Origin: Acinetobacter sp. WCHAc010034
GTDB lineage: Bacteria > Pseudomonadota > Gammaproteobacteria > Pseudomonadales > Moraxellaceae
Length of the DNA stretch: 64,000 nt
NCBI RefSeq assembly: GCF_001696615.3
Contig: NZ_CP032279.1
Coordinates: 620,001-684,000 of the forward strand
Reading direction: 5' to 3'
Shown: positions 8,419-18,204 of the stretch, piece by piece
How the letters are laid out: the number at the start of each line of letters is the position of its first letter
How positions within the stretch are numbered: the stretch's first letter is position 1
The notes under the pieces: model-generated
Database searches by the model: none
What the model was told of the DNA's origin: nothing
Seen by the model: the letters and a program-made list of their open reading frames with translations, nothing else
Translations under genes and position numbers: made by a program

Positions 8419-9489
8419 ATGAGCAACTCAACCTCTACCCCAAACACTGGTTTAAGCTATAAAGATGCAGGTGTCGATATTGAAGCGGGCGACGCCTTAG
8501 TCGATCGCATCAAATCTGTCGCTAAGCGCACTGCGCGCCCTGAAGTCATGGGCGGACTAGGCGGCTTCGGCGCCCTTTGCAAAATTCCTAAAGGTTATGA
8601 AGAGCCTGTTCTGGTATCCGGCACTGACGGTGTAGGTACAAAACTGCGCCTAGCATTGAATTTGAACCGCCATGACACCATTGGCCAAGACCTGGTTGCA
8701 ATGTGCGTAAACGACCTGCTGGTCTGCGGCGCAGAACCGCTGTTCTTCCTTGACTATTATGCGACCGGCCACTTGAACGTTGATGTTGCTGCCAATGTCG
8801 TCACCGGTATAGGTAAAGGCTGTGAGCTTGCAGGCTGCGCACTGGTTGGCGGTGAAACTGCTGAAATGCCGGGCATGTATGAAGGCGAAGACTATGACCT
8901 TGCAGGCTTCTGCGTAGGCGTGGTTGAGCAAAGCAAAATTATTGACGGCTCCAAAGTTAAAGCGGGCGACGTTTTGATTGGCGTAGCCTCTTCAGGCGCG
9001 CATTCAAACGGCTACTCTTTGCTTCGTAAAATTTTAGACGTGAAAAACGTTGACCTCAATCAGATTGTTGACGGCCGCCCGCTTGCCGATGTGGCAATGG
9101 AGCCGACGCGCATCTATGTAAAGTCGCTGCTGCAGCTTTGCAAAGAAGTTGATGTGCATGCAATGGCGCACATTACTGGCGGTGGCTTGCCGGGCAACCT
9201 GCCGCGCGTACTGCCGAACGGCGCGCAGGCAGTTGTCAATGAATCTTCTTGGGAATGGCCTGAACTGTTCAAGCTGCTGCAGCGCGAAGGCGGTGTTGAG
9301 CAGTTTGAAATGTACCGCACATTCAACTGCGGCGTAGGCATGGTGATTGCCGTTGACGCTGCTGATGCAGGCAAAACAGTTGAGCTTCTGAACAGCTTAG
9401 GCGAAAAAGCATGGGCGATGGGCCATATTGCTGACAACGCTGAATCTGTTGAAGGCGCAGACGAAAAAATCCGCGTAATCTTTGCATAA
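8419..9489 (+). CDS. purM: Phosphoribosylformylglycinamidine cyclo-ligase (AIR synthetase)
   Basis: A 356-residue PurM. It converts FGAM to AIR with ATP in step 5 of purine synthesis, in the cytoplasm. The ATG at 8419 has GCGGAG upstream and gives the usual N-terminus [13 protein letters not shown]; the open frame begins at 8368, but that extra part is not conserved-looking. The phosphate-binding GTDGVGTK is at 68-75, [11 protein letters not shown] lies near 150 and GGGLPGN near 255. It is 9 bases upstream of purN, as in many proteobacteria. Confidence 0.96.
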   Translation: MSNSTSTPNTGLSYKDAGVDIEAGDALVDRIKSVAKRTARPEVMGGLGGFGALCKIPKGYEEPVLVSGTDGVGTKLRLALNLNRHDTIGQDLVAMCVNDLLVCGAEPLFFLDYYATGHLNVDVAANVVTGIGKGCELAGCALVGGETAEMPGMYEGEDYDLAGFCVGVVEQSKIIDGSKVKAGDVLIGVASSGAHSNGYSLLRKILDVKNVDLNQIVDGRPLADVAMEPTRIYVKSLLQLCKEVDVHAMAHITGGGLPGNLPRVLPNGAQAVVNESSWEWPELFKLLQREGGVEQFEMYRTFNCGVGMVIAVDAADAGKTVELLNSLGEKAWAMGHIADNAESVEGADEKIRVIFA

Positions 9490-9498
9490 GCCTTCCGC

Positions 9499-10128
9499 AT
9501 GATCAAAATTGCTGTACTGGTTTCCGGCAGCGGAAGCAACCTGCAGGCCCTGATTGATGCCAATCTGTCAGGCCAGATTGCAGGCGTGATTTCCAATAAG
9601 CCTGAAGCTTACGCTTTAGAGCGCGCTCAAAAAGCCGGCATTCAAACCGCCTTGATTGAGCATAAGCAGTATCCGAACCGCGAAGCCTTTGATGACGCCA
9701 TGCATCAGCAGCTGCTGGACTGGGACGTTGATTTGGTGGTTTTGGCCGGCTTTATGCGCATTTTAAGCGCCAAGTTTGTCAAAGCATGGGAAGGGAAAAT
9801 GGTCAATATCCACCCTTCCCTGCTGCCTTGCTATAAAGGCATGCATACCCATCAGCGCGTGCTGAATACCGGCGACACCCTGCATGGCTGCACCGTGCAT
9901 TATGTCACGGCGGAACTGGATGCCGGCCAGGCGCTTGCTCAAGGCGTGCTGAAAGTCAATCCGCATGACAATGCGGAAACGCTGGCAAACCGCGTGCATG
10001 TGCTGGAGCATGTGATTTATCCGCAAGTGGTGGAATGGATCTGCACCGGCGCAATTCAGCACACAGCGCGCGGCGTTGATTACCGCGGGCAGCCTCTGCA
10101 GGCACCGGTTCAATTCTGCAAGCTCTAA
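9499..10128 (+). CDS. purN: Phosphoribosylglycinamide formyltransferase
   Basis: A 209-residue PurN, which transfers a formyl group from 10-formyl-THF to GAR in step 3 of purine synthesis. The phosphate-binding SGSGSNLQALI is at 9-19. The catalytic triad can be read as Asn103 and His105 (NIHPSLLP) and Asp141 (ELDAG), matching Asn106, His108 and Asp144 of the E. coli enzyme. It is second in the purM-purN operon and ends at a strong terminator (10157-10182). Confidence 0.96.
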   Translation: MIKIAVLVSGSGSNLQALIDANLSGQIAGVISNKPEAYALERAQKAGIQTALIEHKQYPNREAFDDAMHQQLLDWDVDLVVLAGFMRILSAKFVKAWEGKMVNIHPSLLPCYKGMHTHQRVLNTGDTLHGCTVHYVTAELDAGQALAQGVLKVNPHDNAETLANRVHVLEHVIYPQVVEWICTGAIQHTARGVDYRGQPLQAPVQFCKL

Positions 10129-10156
10129 AGAAATCTAAAAAGTCAGATATAAAAAA

Positions 10157-10182
10157 AACGCATCCCCGGATGCGTTTTTTTT
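10157..10182 (+). terminator. Intrinsic terminator of purM-purN
   Basis: AACGCATCC (10157-10165) pairs with GGATGCGTT (10168-10176), followed by a run of eight T. Confidence 0.92.
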
Positions 10183-10207
10183 ATTGCTCACAACAAGGCC
10201 TGATGCA

Positions 10208-11002
10208 TTAGTGCTGAATCAACTGCTTAATCAGCGCTGCGGTTTCCTGCGGATGCTCCAGCGGGAACATATGCCCGCCGGGCACAACCGTATAGGGAAT
10301 GCCGAATTTCTTTTCCGCCAGCTGAGGAAAACCCCGGCCAATGAACGGCCCCAGCTCTGCAATTACCAAATTTACAGGCACTTGAGGCTTCGGCTGCGGC
10401 AGCCACCATAAAGACGGATTGGTTCTGAAGATCTTCACTTCATCCATTTTAGGAATGGTCAGCTCTACGCCGCCGCGGGCCTTATCTTCGGTCAGGGCAT
10501 GGTCAATATAGGCCTGAAAGCAGTCCGGATCGAAGCGCTGATAAAAGCCTTTAGGGCGCAGCAGTTCGGCAGCCTGCTCGCGGCTTTCCCAATGATCCCG
10601 GCGGCGCAATGACAAGGCTGCCGGCGACATGGCATCTACGGCTTTCAGCTTCAGGGTTTTCGCAAAATGCAAAGCCAGCGCGTCTTTGCCCATAATCAAA
10701 GGCGGGTCCAGCATAATCACCTGTGAAAACAGCTCAGGGCGCTTCAGCGCGGCCTGAAAGCTCAGCACCGAACCCAGCGAATGGCCGAGGCCAATCACTT
10801 TGCGCCCTTTGGCCTGGCGCACAATGCTGTCTATCACCTGCTGCGTCAGGCTTTGCCAATGGTTATCAATCGGATAGCGCTTATCCGGCCCGAGCAGCGG
10901 CACATAAATGATGTCAAAATCATCCTGCAGCAGCGCAAACAGCTTTTGATAGACTTTAGAAGGCACGCCATTGGCGTGCGCAAAATGAATCAATGGCTTC
11001 AT
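10208..11002 (-). CDS. Alpha/beta-fold hydrolase
   Basis: A 264-residue alpha/beta hydrolase. The nucleophile elbow GHSLG places the catalytic Ser at 75. The likely catalytic His is His244 (PGGHMFPLEHP). An oxyanion region HANG is seen near residue 10. No signal peptide is present, so it is probably cytoplasmic. The ATG overlaps the stop of the upstream S49 peptidase gene (ATGA, 10999-11002), so the two are translationally coupled. The substrate is unknown; an esterase or lipase-like role is a family guess only. Confidence 0.82.
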   Translation of the reverse strand: MKPLIHFAHANGVPSKVYQKLFALLQDDFDIIYVPLLGPDKRYPIDNHWQSLTQQVIDSIVRQAKGRKVIGLGHSLGSVLSFQAALKRPELFSQVIMLDPPLIMGKDALALHFAKTLKLKAVDAMSPAALSLRRRDHWESREQAAELLRPKGFYQRFDPDCFQAYIDHALTEDKARGGVELTIPKMDEVKIFRTNPSLWWLPQPKPQVPVNLVIAELGPFIGRGFPQLAEKKFGIPYTVVPGGHMFPLEHPQETAALIKQLIQH

Positions 11003-12024
11003 TGCAGTTTCGCATTATTCTCAGACTGAATCTGCTGCGACAGCGAAGCAGCAAAGCCCTGTCCGACTGAAGCACCCATGCGGTCCAGCACCGAGTCAAA
11101 CGGGCTGTATTCAATGGTGTAGTTGATCGCTTTTTCAGTCTTCAGCTCGCGCTTCAGGGTATTCAGGCTGCCGATGCGGTCTGCAATGCCCAGCTTGACC
11201 GCCTGATCGCCAGTCCAGAATAAGCCGGAGAAAATTGCCGGATCATTGGATTTCAGCTTCTTGCCGCGACCTTGCTTCACCGCATTGATAAAGTGCTCAT
11301 GCACATTGTCCAGCACCGCCTGCACATGGGCTTTCTGCGCCGGATCAACCGGCTGAGTCATGGACAGCAGCGCCTTATTGGCGCCGGAAGTCATGGTGCG
11401 GTCTTCCACGCCCAATTTCTGCAGCAGGCCATTCACGCCGTAATTCGGCATAATTACGCCAATCGAACCAACCAGACTGGACGGATTGACAATAATTTCA
11501 TCCGCAGCCGAAGCAATGTAATACGCGCCGGATGCGCCGGTATCGCCAATCACCGCATACAGTTTTTTGCCGGCATGCATCTTTTTCAGATACTGGATTT
11601 CCTGCCAGATTTCATCGGACTGCACAGGCGAACCGCCCGGCGAGTTGATGTTCAGCACCACAGCTTGGCTTTGCTTGTTTTCAAAGGCTTTTTTCAGCGA
11701 GCGGATGGTGTCTGTACTGTTGACGCTTTGCTTATCGGCAGCAATGGTGCCGATAATATCAACCACGGCAATATGCGATCCGGCAGCGCCGGCATCACCT
11801 GTCGCCGCCGTGCTGCAGCTTTTGCCCAGCGCAACTAAAATAAAAAGCAGGTAGGAGAAAGTTAAAAATTTAAAAAAGATTCCCCAGCGCCGGGCGCGGC
11901 GCTGCTCTTCAACAGAAGCCAATACGGCCTTTTCCAGCAGCTTCCACTCATTGCCGGTGGGCTGCTGTGGATTTTGTGATGTATTTTGAGTTTCGTTTTG
12001 AGGTTTGGGTGGCCAATCGGACAT
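10999..12024 (-). CDS. sppA: S49 family signal-peptide peptidase (SppA type)
   Basis: A 341-residue membrane-bound serine protease of the short SppA form. A cytoplasmic N-terminus rich in Pro, Gln and Asn is followed by one transmembrane segment at about 50-67. The catalytic dyad fits Ser165 (GASGAYYIA) and Lys217 (TSGANKALL); the 52-residue spacing equals that of B. subtilis SppA. The family degrades cleaved signal peptides in the inner membrane. The gene is coupled to the downstream hydrolase and divergent from the acyltransferase gene. A TATAAT on the minus strand at 12062-12057 may be its -10 element. Confidence 0.88.
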   Translation of the reverse strand: MSDWPPKPQNETQNTSQNPQQPTGNEWKLLEKAVLASVEEQRRARRWGIFFKFLTFSYLLFILVALGKSCSTAATGDAGAAGSHIAVVDIIGTIAADKQSVNSTDTIRSLKKAFENKQSQAVVLNINSPGGSPVQSDEIWQEIQYLKKMHAGKKLYAVIGDTGASGAYYIASAADEIIVNPSSLVGSIGVIMPNYGVNGLLQKLGVEDRTMTSGANKALLSMTQPVDPAQKAHVQAVLDNVHEHFINAVKQGRGKKLKSNDPAIFSGLFWTGDQAVKLGIADRIGSLNTLKRELKTEKAINYTIEYSPFDSVLDRMGASVGQGFAASLSQQIQSENNAKLQ

Positions 12025-12153
12025 AAAAAATCCAACAAACAGTGAAAATGTCTTCCATTATATACACCGAAACTGCTGGAACTGTCTAAACAATCTATTT
12101 TATCCTATAATTAATTCATCATTTCCTTTTTATTACGAATTGACAATAACACG

Positions 12154-13158
12154 ATGACTGAACAGATCCCGCAGAATACAACGTACCGTCTATTGAAGTT
12201 TATCAGCCGCCAGCCGATTCAATTTTCTCGTTTTATTGCGCGGAGCCTTGCCGGTCTTGCGAATGCCTTAAAAATTTCAAAAACCTCTGAAGCTGTCCGC
12301 CTGAATCTGAGAATTGCCCTGCCTGAGCTGAGCGATGCTGAGCGGGAACGGATTACCCGGCTGGCCATCCGCAATGAATTGATATCTTATTTTGAGTTTT
12401 TCAGCATTTGGGGCGCAAGCAATCAGAAAAACCTGTCGCGCATTCATCAAATTTACGGCGAACAGCATTTTCATGACGCCCTGGCTGAAAATAAAGGGCT
12501 GGTGCTGATTGTCCCGCACTTCGGCACATGGGAAATCATGAACAGCTGGTTTGCGCAGCATACCCAAATGACCATTATGTATAAGCCGGTCAAAAACCCG
12601 GCAGCCGATGCTTTTGTGCGCAATGCCCGCAGCCGCGAACAGGCGCAGCTGGTGCCTACCGATGAGTCCGGCGTGCGGCAGATTTTTAAAGCGCTGAAAC
12701 AGGGCGGCACCACGGTGATTCTGCCTGACCATACGCCGAATGCCGGCGGGGAAATGATTCCGTATTTTGGCCTGCCTTTAGCCACCAGCAATTTAAGCGC
12801 CAAACTGATTCAGAAAACCAAAGCCAAAGCGCTGTTTCTTTACGCCATGCGCAATGAGCACGACGGCTTTGACATGCATATCGAGCCGATGGATGACGCC
12901 ATTTACCAAGGCTCCGCCAATGACGGCTCCAGAGTGATTTTTGAAGCCTTGGAACAGCTGATCCGCAAATATCCGGAACATTACCATTGGAGCTATAAGC
13001 GCTTTAAGGCCAGCCCGGAAACAGACGCCATTTACCATATAAAAATGGATGAAGCAGTCAAATTAGCGCAATCCATCCGTGAAAAAACCGCTGCAGCACA
13101 GGCTGCTCCGGCGCAAACTGCTCAATCTGAAATGGCCCGCCCTGAATCCGCCGGCTGA
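12154..13158 (+). CDS. Lysophospholipid/lipid A acyltransferase family protein (LpxL/HtrB-like)
   Basis: A 334-residue member of the LpxL/HtrB acyltransferase family. The HX4E catalytic motif is PHFGTWE, with His122 and Glu127. Conserved LPDHTPNAGG and Phe/Gly substrate-loop residues follow near 195. In this family the enzyme adds a secondary acyl chain to Kdo-lipid A or a related lipid at the inner membrane. An N-terminal membrane anchor is weak here. The C-terminal ~25 residues are Ala/Gln-rich and overlap the 3' end of comEC on the other strand by 37 bp. LpxL and LpxM cannot be told apart from sequence alone. Confidence 0.85.
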   Translation: MTEQIPQNTTYRLLKFISRQPIQFSRFIARSLAGLANALKISKTSEAVRLNLRIALPELSDAERERITRLAIRNELISYFEFFSIWGASNQKNLSRIHQIYGEQHFHDALAENKGLVLIVPHFGTWEIMNSWFAQHTQMTIMYKPVKNPAADAFVRNARSREQAQLVPTDESGVRQIFKALKQGGTTVILPDHTPNAGGEMIPYFGLPLATSNLSAKLIQKTKAKALFLYAMRNEHDGFDMHIEPMDDAIYQGSANDGSRVIFEALEQLIRKYPEHYHWSYKRFKASPETDAIYHIKMDEAVKLAQSIREKTAAAQAAPAQTAQSEMARPESAG

Positions 13159-15608
13159 TTTCTCCTCAGCCATTTCCAGCCGTCGCGCGCATAGCGCAAG
13201 CGCATTTGATGGCCCTGCTGCTGAAACTGAATGCTGCCCTGCTGCGGCGTGCTCAGCAGCGGAATATGCAGCTGCGCCAAGCGCGCCTGCGTTAAAGCGC
13301 TGGGATGGCCGTAGCGGTTAAATTTTCCGGCCGAAGCAACCGCCAGCTTGGGCTGCAGCACCTTTAAAAAAGCATAGGCCGAACTGTGCCGGCTGCCGTG
13401 ATGCCCCAGCACCAGAACATCGGCCTTTAAATTAGGATAATCCTGCAGCAGCTGAAATTCGGTTGGCCAGCCTGCATCCCCCATCAGCAGAAAGCTCCGG
13501 TAAGGATAGGCATCCTGCACCTGCACATACAGCACGCAGGAGCTTTCATTTTTATTGGATGAAGCCGTTCTGAGCTGGGTGGGCTTGGGCGAAAGCACTT
13601 CAATGCTGACGCTTTTGCTCCATTGCCAGCGCTGCCCCTGGCGGCAGTAATCAAACTGCGACGGCGCCGGCGCATTGACTTTTTCGCTGGAATACAGCTC
13701 CCGGATGGACAATTGATGCTGTATGGAAAAATAGCCGCCGCTGTGGTCCTGATCTAAATGCGTCAAGACCAGCTGATCCAGCTCACTGACCGCATTTACC
13801 GATAAAAACGGCTGAATAATCTGCCGGCCGACACTGAATTTTTCCTCATCATAATTTCCGCCCATATCCACCATCAGGCTGCGCTGCTGCTCGCGGATAA
13901 AGACCGCCTGCCCCTGCCCGACATCCAGCACAGTCAGCTCAAAGGGATAAGGCATGCTGCCTTGCAGCAGCAGGGCCAAAACGCCTAAAATAGCCCAGCC
14001 TTTAGGCGCCAGCCCCCGCGGCAGAAACAGGATCAGCAGGCTCAGCGCCAGCGCTGCAAGCATATAGGCATTCATGGCAACAGGCTGCAGTTCAGGCGCA
14101 AACAGCCGATCCAGCAAGTCCAGAAAAGCCAGCAGCAGCGACAGGCACAGGTCATTCAGCTGAAATAACAGCGCAGATAAAGCTTCAGAAACGTAATAGC
14201 TCAGCGCGGCGGTTAAATCCAAAGGCACTGCAATCAGCCCCAGCCACGGAATGGCCGCAATATTGCTGAATGGCGTGATCCAGGAAACCTGCTTAAAGAA
14301 CAGCGCCATTAAGGGAAATAAAGCCAGAAAAATCTTCCACTGCGATTCAGCCAGCAGCTTGAGCGAGATCAATGCCCTCCGCTTCCAGCCGCTCTCCCGG
14401 CTAAGCTGATGCTTTTGCTGCTGCAAAGTCTGGTAAATGCGCAGCAGGATAAAGCAGGCGCCGTAGGACAGCCAAAACGCCGCTGATAAGATGCTGAAAG
14501 GGTCGATCAGCAGCAGAAGAGATGCGCTGTAGATTAATAGCTTCAAAGGCTGAAGCCGCTGCTGCATCAGCAGAAGCAGGCTGCCCAAAGCGCACATCAG
14601 CAGCGTGCGCAGCGCTGGAATTTCAAAACCGGCAAAGGCGCAGTAAACCGCGGCGCAGCTGAGAAACGGAAAAATCAGCACATGCTGCCTAGGCATGGCC
14701 AAATACAGCTGCGGCCGACACCGTGCAATCATGCGCTGCAGCAGCCAGCACAGTATCATGGCGAAGACCAGCACATGCGGGCCGGAAATCGCCAGCAGAT
14801 GGCTGATGCCGAAACGCTGAAACTGCGCCTTGGTCTCCCTGCTCAGCAGGCTTTCATCTCCAGTTAATAAGGCAAGCAGCAGCCCTTGGTGCTTTAAAGG
14901 CTGATGCTGGATGAATTCCCTGAAATTCAGGCGCTGCTGTTCAACCTTAAGCGCCAGCTGCGGCATCAGGCGCTGATGCTGCTTCAACTGCTGGCCATAT
15001 CCTATGGCATAAAGCTGCTGTACAGTAAGCGGCTCAATGCGCTGAACGCGGAAACCCGAGGCAATATTCTGCTGCAGATGCCATTTTTCCTGATCAAACG
15101 CGCCGGCCGTGGCATAGCTGTGCGCAGGCTTCAATTCGCCCTGCAGCCGGTAATAGCGGCCCAACGCTAAATTCTGCTGCTCAGCGGCCGCTTTGGCTTT
15201 GGGCAGATAGGCCAAATACTGCAAATCCGCGTCCTGCTGGCCGCCTGCCGGATGATTCAGCACAGTCATTTTCTGCTGAATGCCATTTTCACCCAGTTCA
15301 TTCAAACGCTGAATATACACAATCAGTTCCCGCTGCGCAGGTTCATGCACCGTATGCGCTAAGCGCTGATCCAGGCGGCCGTTGGCATAGCCAAAACCCA
15401 TGCCCGCGCCGAGCAATACACTCAGGCTGATCGTAATGATTTGAATGAAAATGGGGGCGCGCTGCAGGTAAGGCTGCAGGATTTTTTCAGCGGCCAGGCA
15501 AATGCCAGCTGCGCAGAGCGCTGCCCATGCGCCGGCATGCCAGTCCAGCCACATTTTTCCCATGCAGGCGACGCCTAAAATCCAGCCGAGGCAAAACCAC
15601 TGCAGCAT
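13122..15608 (-). CDS. comEC: DNA internalization-related competence protein ComEC/Rec2
   Basis: An 828-residue polytopic membrane protein with the three-part ComEC layout. The N-terminal part has two membrane spans and a soluble domain (residues about 80-230). A competence membrane domain with many spans follows at about 230-540, containing LLALLTGDESLLS and the GISHLLAISGPHV motif. The C-terminal metallo-beta-lactamase domain (about 560-810) has LDVGQGQAVFI, the zinc motif LTHLDQDHSGG and GHHGSRHSS. It forms the inner-membrane channel for single-stranded DNA in natural transformation. The gene is intact. Confidence 0.92.
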   Translation of the reverse strand: MLQWFCLGWILGVACMGKMWLDWHAGAWAALCAAGICLAAEKILQPYLQRAPIFIQIITISLSVLLGAGMGFGYANGRLDQRLAHTVHEPAQRELIVYIQRLNELGENGIQQKMTVLNHPAGGQQDADLQYLAYLPKAKAAAEQQNLALGRYYRLQGELKPAHSYATAGAFDQEKWHLQQNIASGFRVQRIEPLTVQQLYAIGYGQQLKQHQRLMPQLALKVEQQRLNFREFIQHQPLKHQGLLLALLTGDESLLSRETKAQFQRFGISHLLAISGPHVLVFAMILCWLLQRMIARCRPQLYLAMPRQHVLIFPFLSCAAVYCAFAGFEIPALRTLLMCALGSLLLLMQQRLQPLKLLIYSASLLLLIDPFSILSAAFWLSYGACFILLRIYQTLQQQKHQLSRESGWKRRALISLKLLAESQWKIFLALFPLMALFFKQVSWITPFSNIAAIPWLGLIAVPLDLTAALSYYVSEALSALLFQLNDLCLSLLLAFLDLLDRLFAPELQPVAMNAYMLAALALSLLILFLPRGLAPKGWAILGVLALLLQGSMPYPFELTVLDVGQGQAVFIREQQRSLMVDMGGNYDEEKFSVGRQIIQPFLSVNAVSELDQLVLTHLDQDHSGGYFSIQHQLSIRELYSSEKVNAPAPSQFDYCRQGQRWQWSKSVSIEVLSPKPTQLRTASSNKNESSCVLYVQVQDAYPYRSFLLMGDAGWPTEFQLLQDYPNLKADVLVLGHHGSRHSSAYAFLKVLQPKLAVASAGKFNRYGHPSALTQARLAQLHIPLLSTPQQGSIQFQQQGHQMRLRYARDGWKWLRRNQPADSGRAISD

Positions 15609-15647
15609 TATTTTTATTCTTTGTGAGCTTTATTGCGCGCAATAATA

Positions 15648-15667
15648 AAGCCCGCCGGGGCGGGCTT
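15648..15667 (-). terminator. Intrinsic terminator of lolC-lolD
   Basis: AAGCCCG (15648-15654) pairs with CGGGCTT (15661-15667), with extra G:C pairs inside. On the minus strand it is followed by TTATT. It lies 27 bases after the lolD stop and in front of comEC. Confidence 0.8.
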
Positions 15668-15694
15668 CAATCTATAGCGGAAAATTCAAATGAA

Positions 15695-16381
15695 TTAGGC
15701 TTTTTCAACCCAAAGGCCGTCCTGCATATGCAGCACCGCATCCGCCGACTGCGCCAGATATTCATCATGGGTCACAATCAGCATGGCCATATTGAATTCT
15801 TTGCGCAGCTCTGTCAGCAGCTCAAAAATTTTCACCGCGGTTTTACGGTCCAAGTTGCCTGTCGGCTCATCGGCCATCATCAGTTTAGGCTTAGCCACCA
15901 ATGCGCGGGCCAGAGCCACACGCTGGCGCTCACCGCCGGACAGCTCGCCCGGCTTGTGGGTTAAGCGGTGCGACAGGCCAACGCGCTCCAGCAAATATTC
16001 CGCCTGCTTCTGCACATCTTTGTAGTTTGCGCCTTTGCGCAGCATCAGTGGCATCGCCACATTTTCCAGCGCAGTAAATTCCGGCAGCAGATGATGGAAC
16101 TGATAGACAAAGCCCAAATGCTCGTTGCGGATATAGCCGCGCTCCGCCTCGCCCAGCGTGTCAAAGCGCTGGCCGTTAATGAAGACCTGCCCGGAAGTCG
16201 GGCGGTCCAGGCCGCCCAGCACATGCAGCAGGGTGCTTTTGCCGGAACCGCTGGAACCGACAATAGAAACAAACTCGCCGGCTTTGACCTGCAGCGACAG
16301 GCCGCGGATCACATCTACTGAAGATTTGCCTTCAGTAAAGGATTTGGTAATGTTCTGCGCGTCTAAAATTAAATTACTCAT
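15695..16381 (-). CDS. lolD: Lipoprotein-releasing system ATP-binding protein LolD
   Basis: A 228-residue ABC ATPase. The start is the ATG at 16381, giving MSNLILDAQNITKSF; the open frame upstream only reads through the permease gene in another frame. Walker A is GSSGSGKST (42-50), the signature is LSGGERQRVA and Walker B is MMADEPTGNLD. LolD powers release of outer-membrane lipoproteins from the inner membrane to LolA. It overlaps the permease gene by 8 bases, so they are coupled. Confidence 0.95.
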   Translation of the reverse strand: MSNLILDAQNITKSFTEGKSSVDVIRGLSLQVKAGEFVSIVGSSGSGKSTLLHVLGGLDRPTSGQVFINGQRFDTLGEAERGYIRNEHLGFVYQFHHLLPEFTALENVAMPLMLRKGANYKDVQKQAEYLLERVGLSHRLTHKPGELSGGERQRVALARALVAKPKLMMADEPTGNLDRKTAVKIFELLTELRKEFNMAMLIVTHDEYLAQSADAVLHMQDGLWVEKA

Positions 16382-17615
16382 AGCGCAATGCCTCCGCCGG
16401 CTGGATTTTCGCTGCGCGGAATGCCGGGTAAATTGTTGCAAGGAAACTGAGCGCCAAAGACAGCGACACAATCACGGCAACATCCTGCCAGCGCAGATAG
16501 GACGGCAGATAGTTGATGAAATAGGCATCAAACATATTCAGGCCCAGGCTGGTGTTCAGCCAGCCCACAAAGCCGCTGATGCCGGAAGCAGCGATAACCC
16601 CGAGAACCGCGCCGGATACTGTGCCGATCACGCCAATCACCGTGCCCTGCACCATAAAGATTTTAGTAATTGTCGCCGGCGATGCGCCCAAGGTGCGCAA
16701 AATCGCAATGTCGGATTTTTTATCCGTCACCACCATCACCAATGAAGACACAATATTAAAGGCCGCCACTAAAACAATTAAGAACAGCAGCAGGCTGACC
16801 ATGGCCTTTTCCATCTGAATGGCGCTGAACAGGTTGCCGTGCGTATAAGTCCAGTCAGAAGCATAGAAGTTTGCCGGCAAATCGCGGACAATTTCCTGCG
16901 ACACTTGCGGGGCGGCGAAAATATCATCCAGCTTCATGCGGATGCCTTGCGCGCCATCCGGCAGGCGCAGCAGCGTCGATGCGTCATTCAGGGCGATATA
17001 GCCCATCATTGAGTCAACTTCTGCACCAATGCTGAAAATTCCGACAATTTTAAAGCGCTTGAAGCGCGGCACCACCCCTGCAGGCGACGGCGTCGCTTCA
17101 GGCAAAACCAGGGTAATGCTGTCGTTCAGGCCCAGGCCCAAAGCGTCTGTCATCTGCTTGCCCAGTACAATGCCGAACTCGCCTTTTTTCAGGTTGTCGA
17201 TGCTGCCTTCAACCATATGGTCTTGAATAATCGAAACCTTTTTTTCATACTTCGGTTCAATACCCGTGACCATTACCCCAGAAACCTGGCCTTGCGCGGT
17301 CAGCATGCCCTGCAGCTGGGTAAAGGGCGCAACGCCCTGCACATGCGGGTGCTGCTCAATCTTCTTTGCAAGTTCCGGCCAATTTGTTAAGATTTGTGTT
17401 GAAGAAACAGTGGCTTGAGGTATCATTCCCAAGACGCGGTTTTTCAATTCGCGGTCAAAACCATTCATGACGGATAATACTGTAATGAGTACAGCTACAC
17501 CCAGGGTAAGACCGATCATCGAAACCAGAGCAATAAAAGAAATAAAGTGGTTACTGCGCCGTGCGCGAGTGTATCTCAACCCTATATACAGCGAGATTGG
17601 TTTAAACATAACCAT
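16374..17615 (-). CDS. lolC: Lipoprotein-releasing system permease, LolC/LolE family (LolF type)
   Basis: A 413-residue permease with the LolC/E layout: one membrane span at about 25-50 (FISFIALVSMIGLTLGVAVL), a large periplasmic domain, then three spans at about 265-400. Only one permease gene accompanies lolD, as in species whose Lol complex uses a single LolF homodimer instead of LolC plus LolE. The start may be at 17615 or at the second Met, six bases in. It is divergent from the PilZ gene, with 19 bases between starts. Confidence 0.9.
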   Translation of the reverse strand: MVMFKPISLYIGLRYTRARRSNHFISFIALVSMIGLTLGVAVLITVLSVMNGFDRELKNRVLGMIPQATVSSTQILTNWPELAKKIEQHPHVQGVAPFTQLQGMLTAQGQVSGVMVTGIEPKYEKKVSIIQDHMVEGSIDNLKKGEFGIVLGKQMTDALGLGLNDSITLVLPEATPSPAGVVPRFKRFKIVGIFSIGAEVDSMMGYIALNDASTLLRLPDGAQGIRMKLDDIFAAPQVSQEIVRDLPANFYASDWTYTHGNLFSAIQMEKAMVSLLLFLIVLVAAFNIVSSLVMVVTDKKSDIAILRTLGASPATITKIFMVQGTVIGVIGTVSGAVLGVIAASGISGFVGWLNTSLGLNMFDAYFINYLPSYLRWQDVAVIVSLSLALSFLATIYPAFRAAKIQPAEALRYE

Positions 17616-17634
17616 CTAGTCCGAGGTAATAATT

Positions 17635-18204
17635 ATGGAAAATTTACAGCATCAAAGCGGAAACACGGAACGCCGCGTCATGTCACGCATCGATGCTGCC
17701 TTGCGAATCAATTATCAGATTATTTCTGATGATGTTGCGCTGAATGATCCTTACGATCCTAATTTCGTCTTGCCGCGCTATTTTCTACTACTTGCAGAAT
17801 TAGATCAATTTGATCATGCGCTTAACTACGAATTAGAACAATTAGCTGAGAAAGATCAACAAATTGCCCGGATATTATCCTTATTTAACCAAAAATTAAA
17901 CCTGATTACCGGTTCACTGTACGATGCCATTGTGCAAAGCATGCTGCCGATTCCGGAACATGTGAACTTTTCAGAAACCGGCTTAAGCTTTTTCAGCGAG
18001 CGCCCGATCAAGGAAGGCAGCTACGTGCATGTGACTTTAAGCCATCCGGAAAATTTCTTCCATATCGCAGCCACGGCGCAGGTAGTTTACAGCCGCGAAG
18101 AGGAAAACAGCCAGTACCGCACCGGCGCCTATTTCATTACCCTGCATCCGCAGGACCGCGTCAAGCTGGCCGAATGCGTCGCATCCGCGCAGCATAAAGA
18201 CTGA
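17635..18204 (+). CDS. PilZ-domain protein
   Basis: A 189-residue protein. The first ~95 residues are helical with no named domain. The C-terminal ~95 residues look like a PilZ-fold beta barrel (VNFSETGLSFFSERPIKEG, then VYSREEENSQYRTGAYFI). The family usually binds cyclic di-GMP through an N-terminal RxxxR and a D/NxSxxG motif. Here NFSETG stands for the second, and ERRVMSRID (about 12-20) may be the arginine part, although it is far upstream. SD GAGGT precedes the ATG. Its stop abuts the stop of the convergent EamA gene (TGATCA). Confidence 0.7.
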   Translation: MENLQHQSGNTERRVMSRIDAALRINYQIISDDVALNDPYDPNFVLPRYFLLLAELDQFDHALNYELEQLAEKDQQIARILSLFNQKLNLITGSLYDAIVQSMLPIPEHVNFSETGLSFFSERPIKEGSYVHVTLSHPENFFHIAATAQVVYSREEENSQYRTGAYFITLHPQDRVKLAECVASAQHKD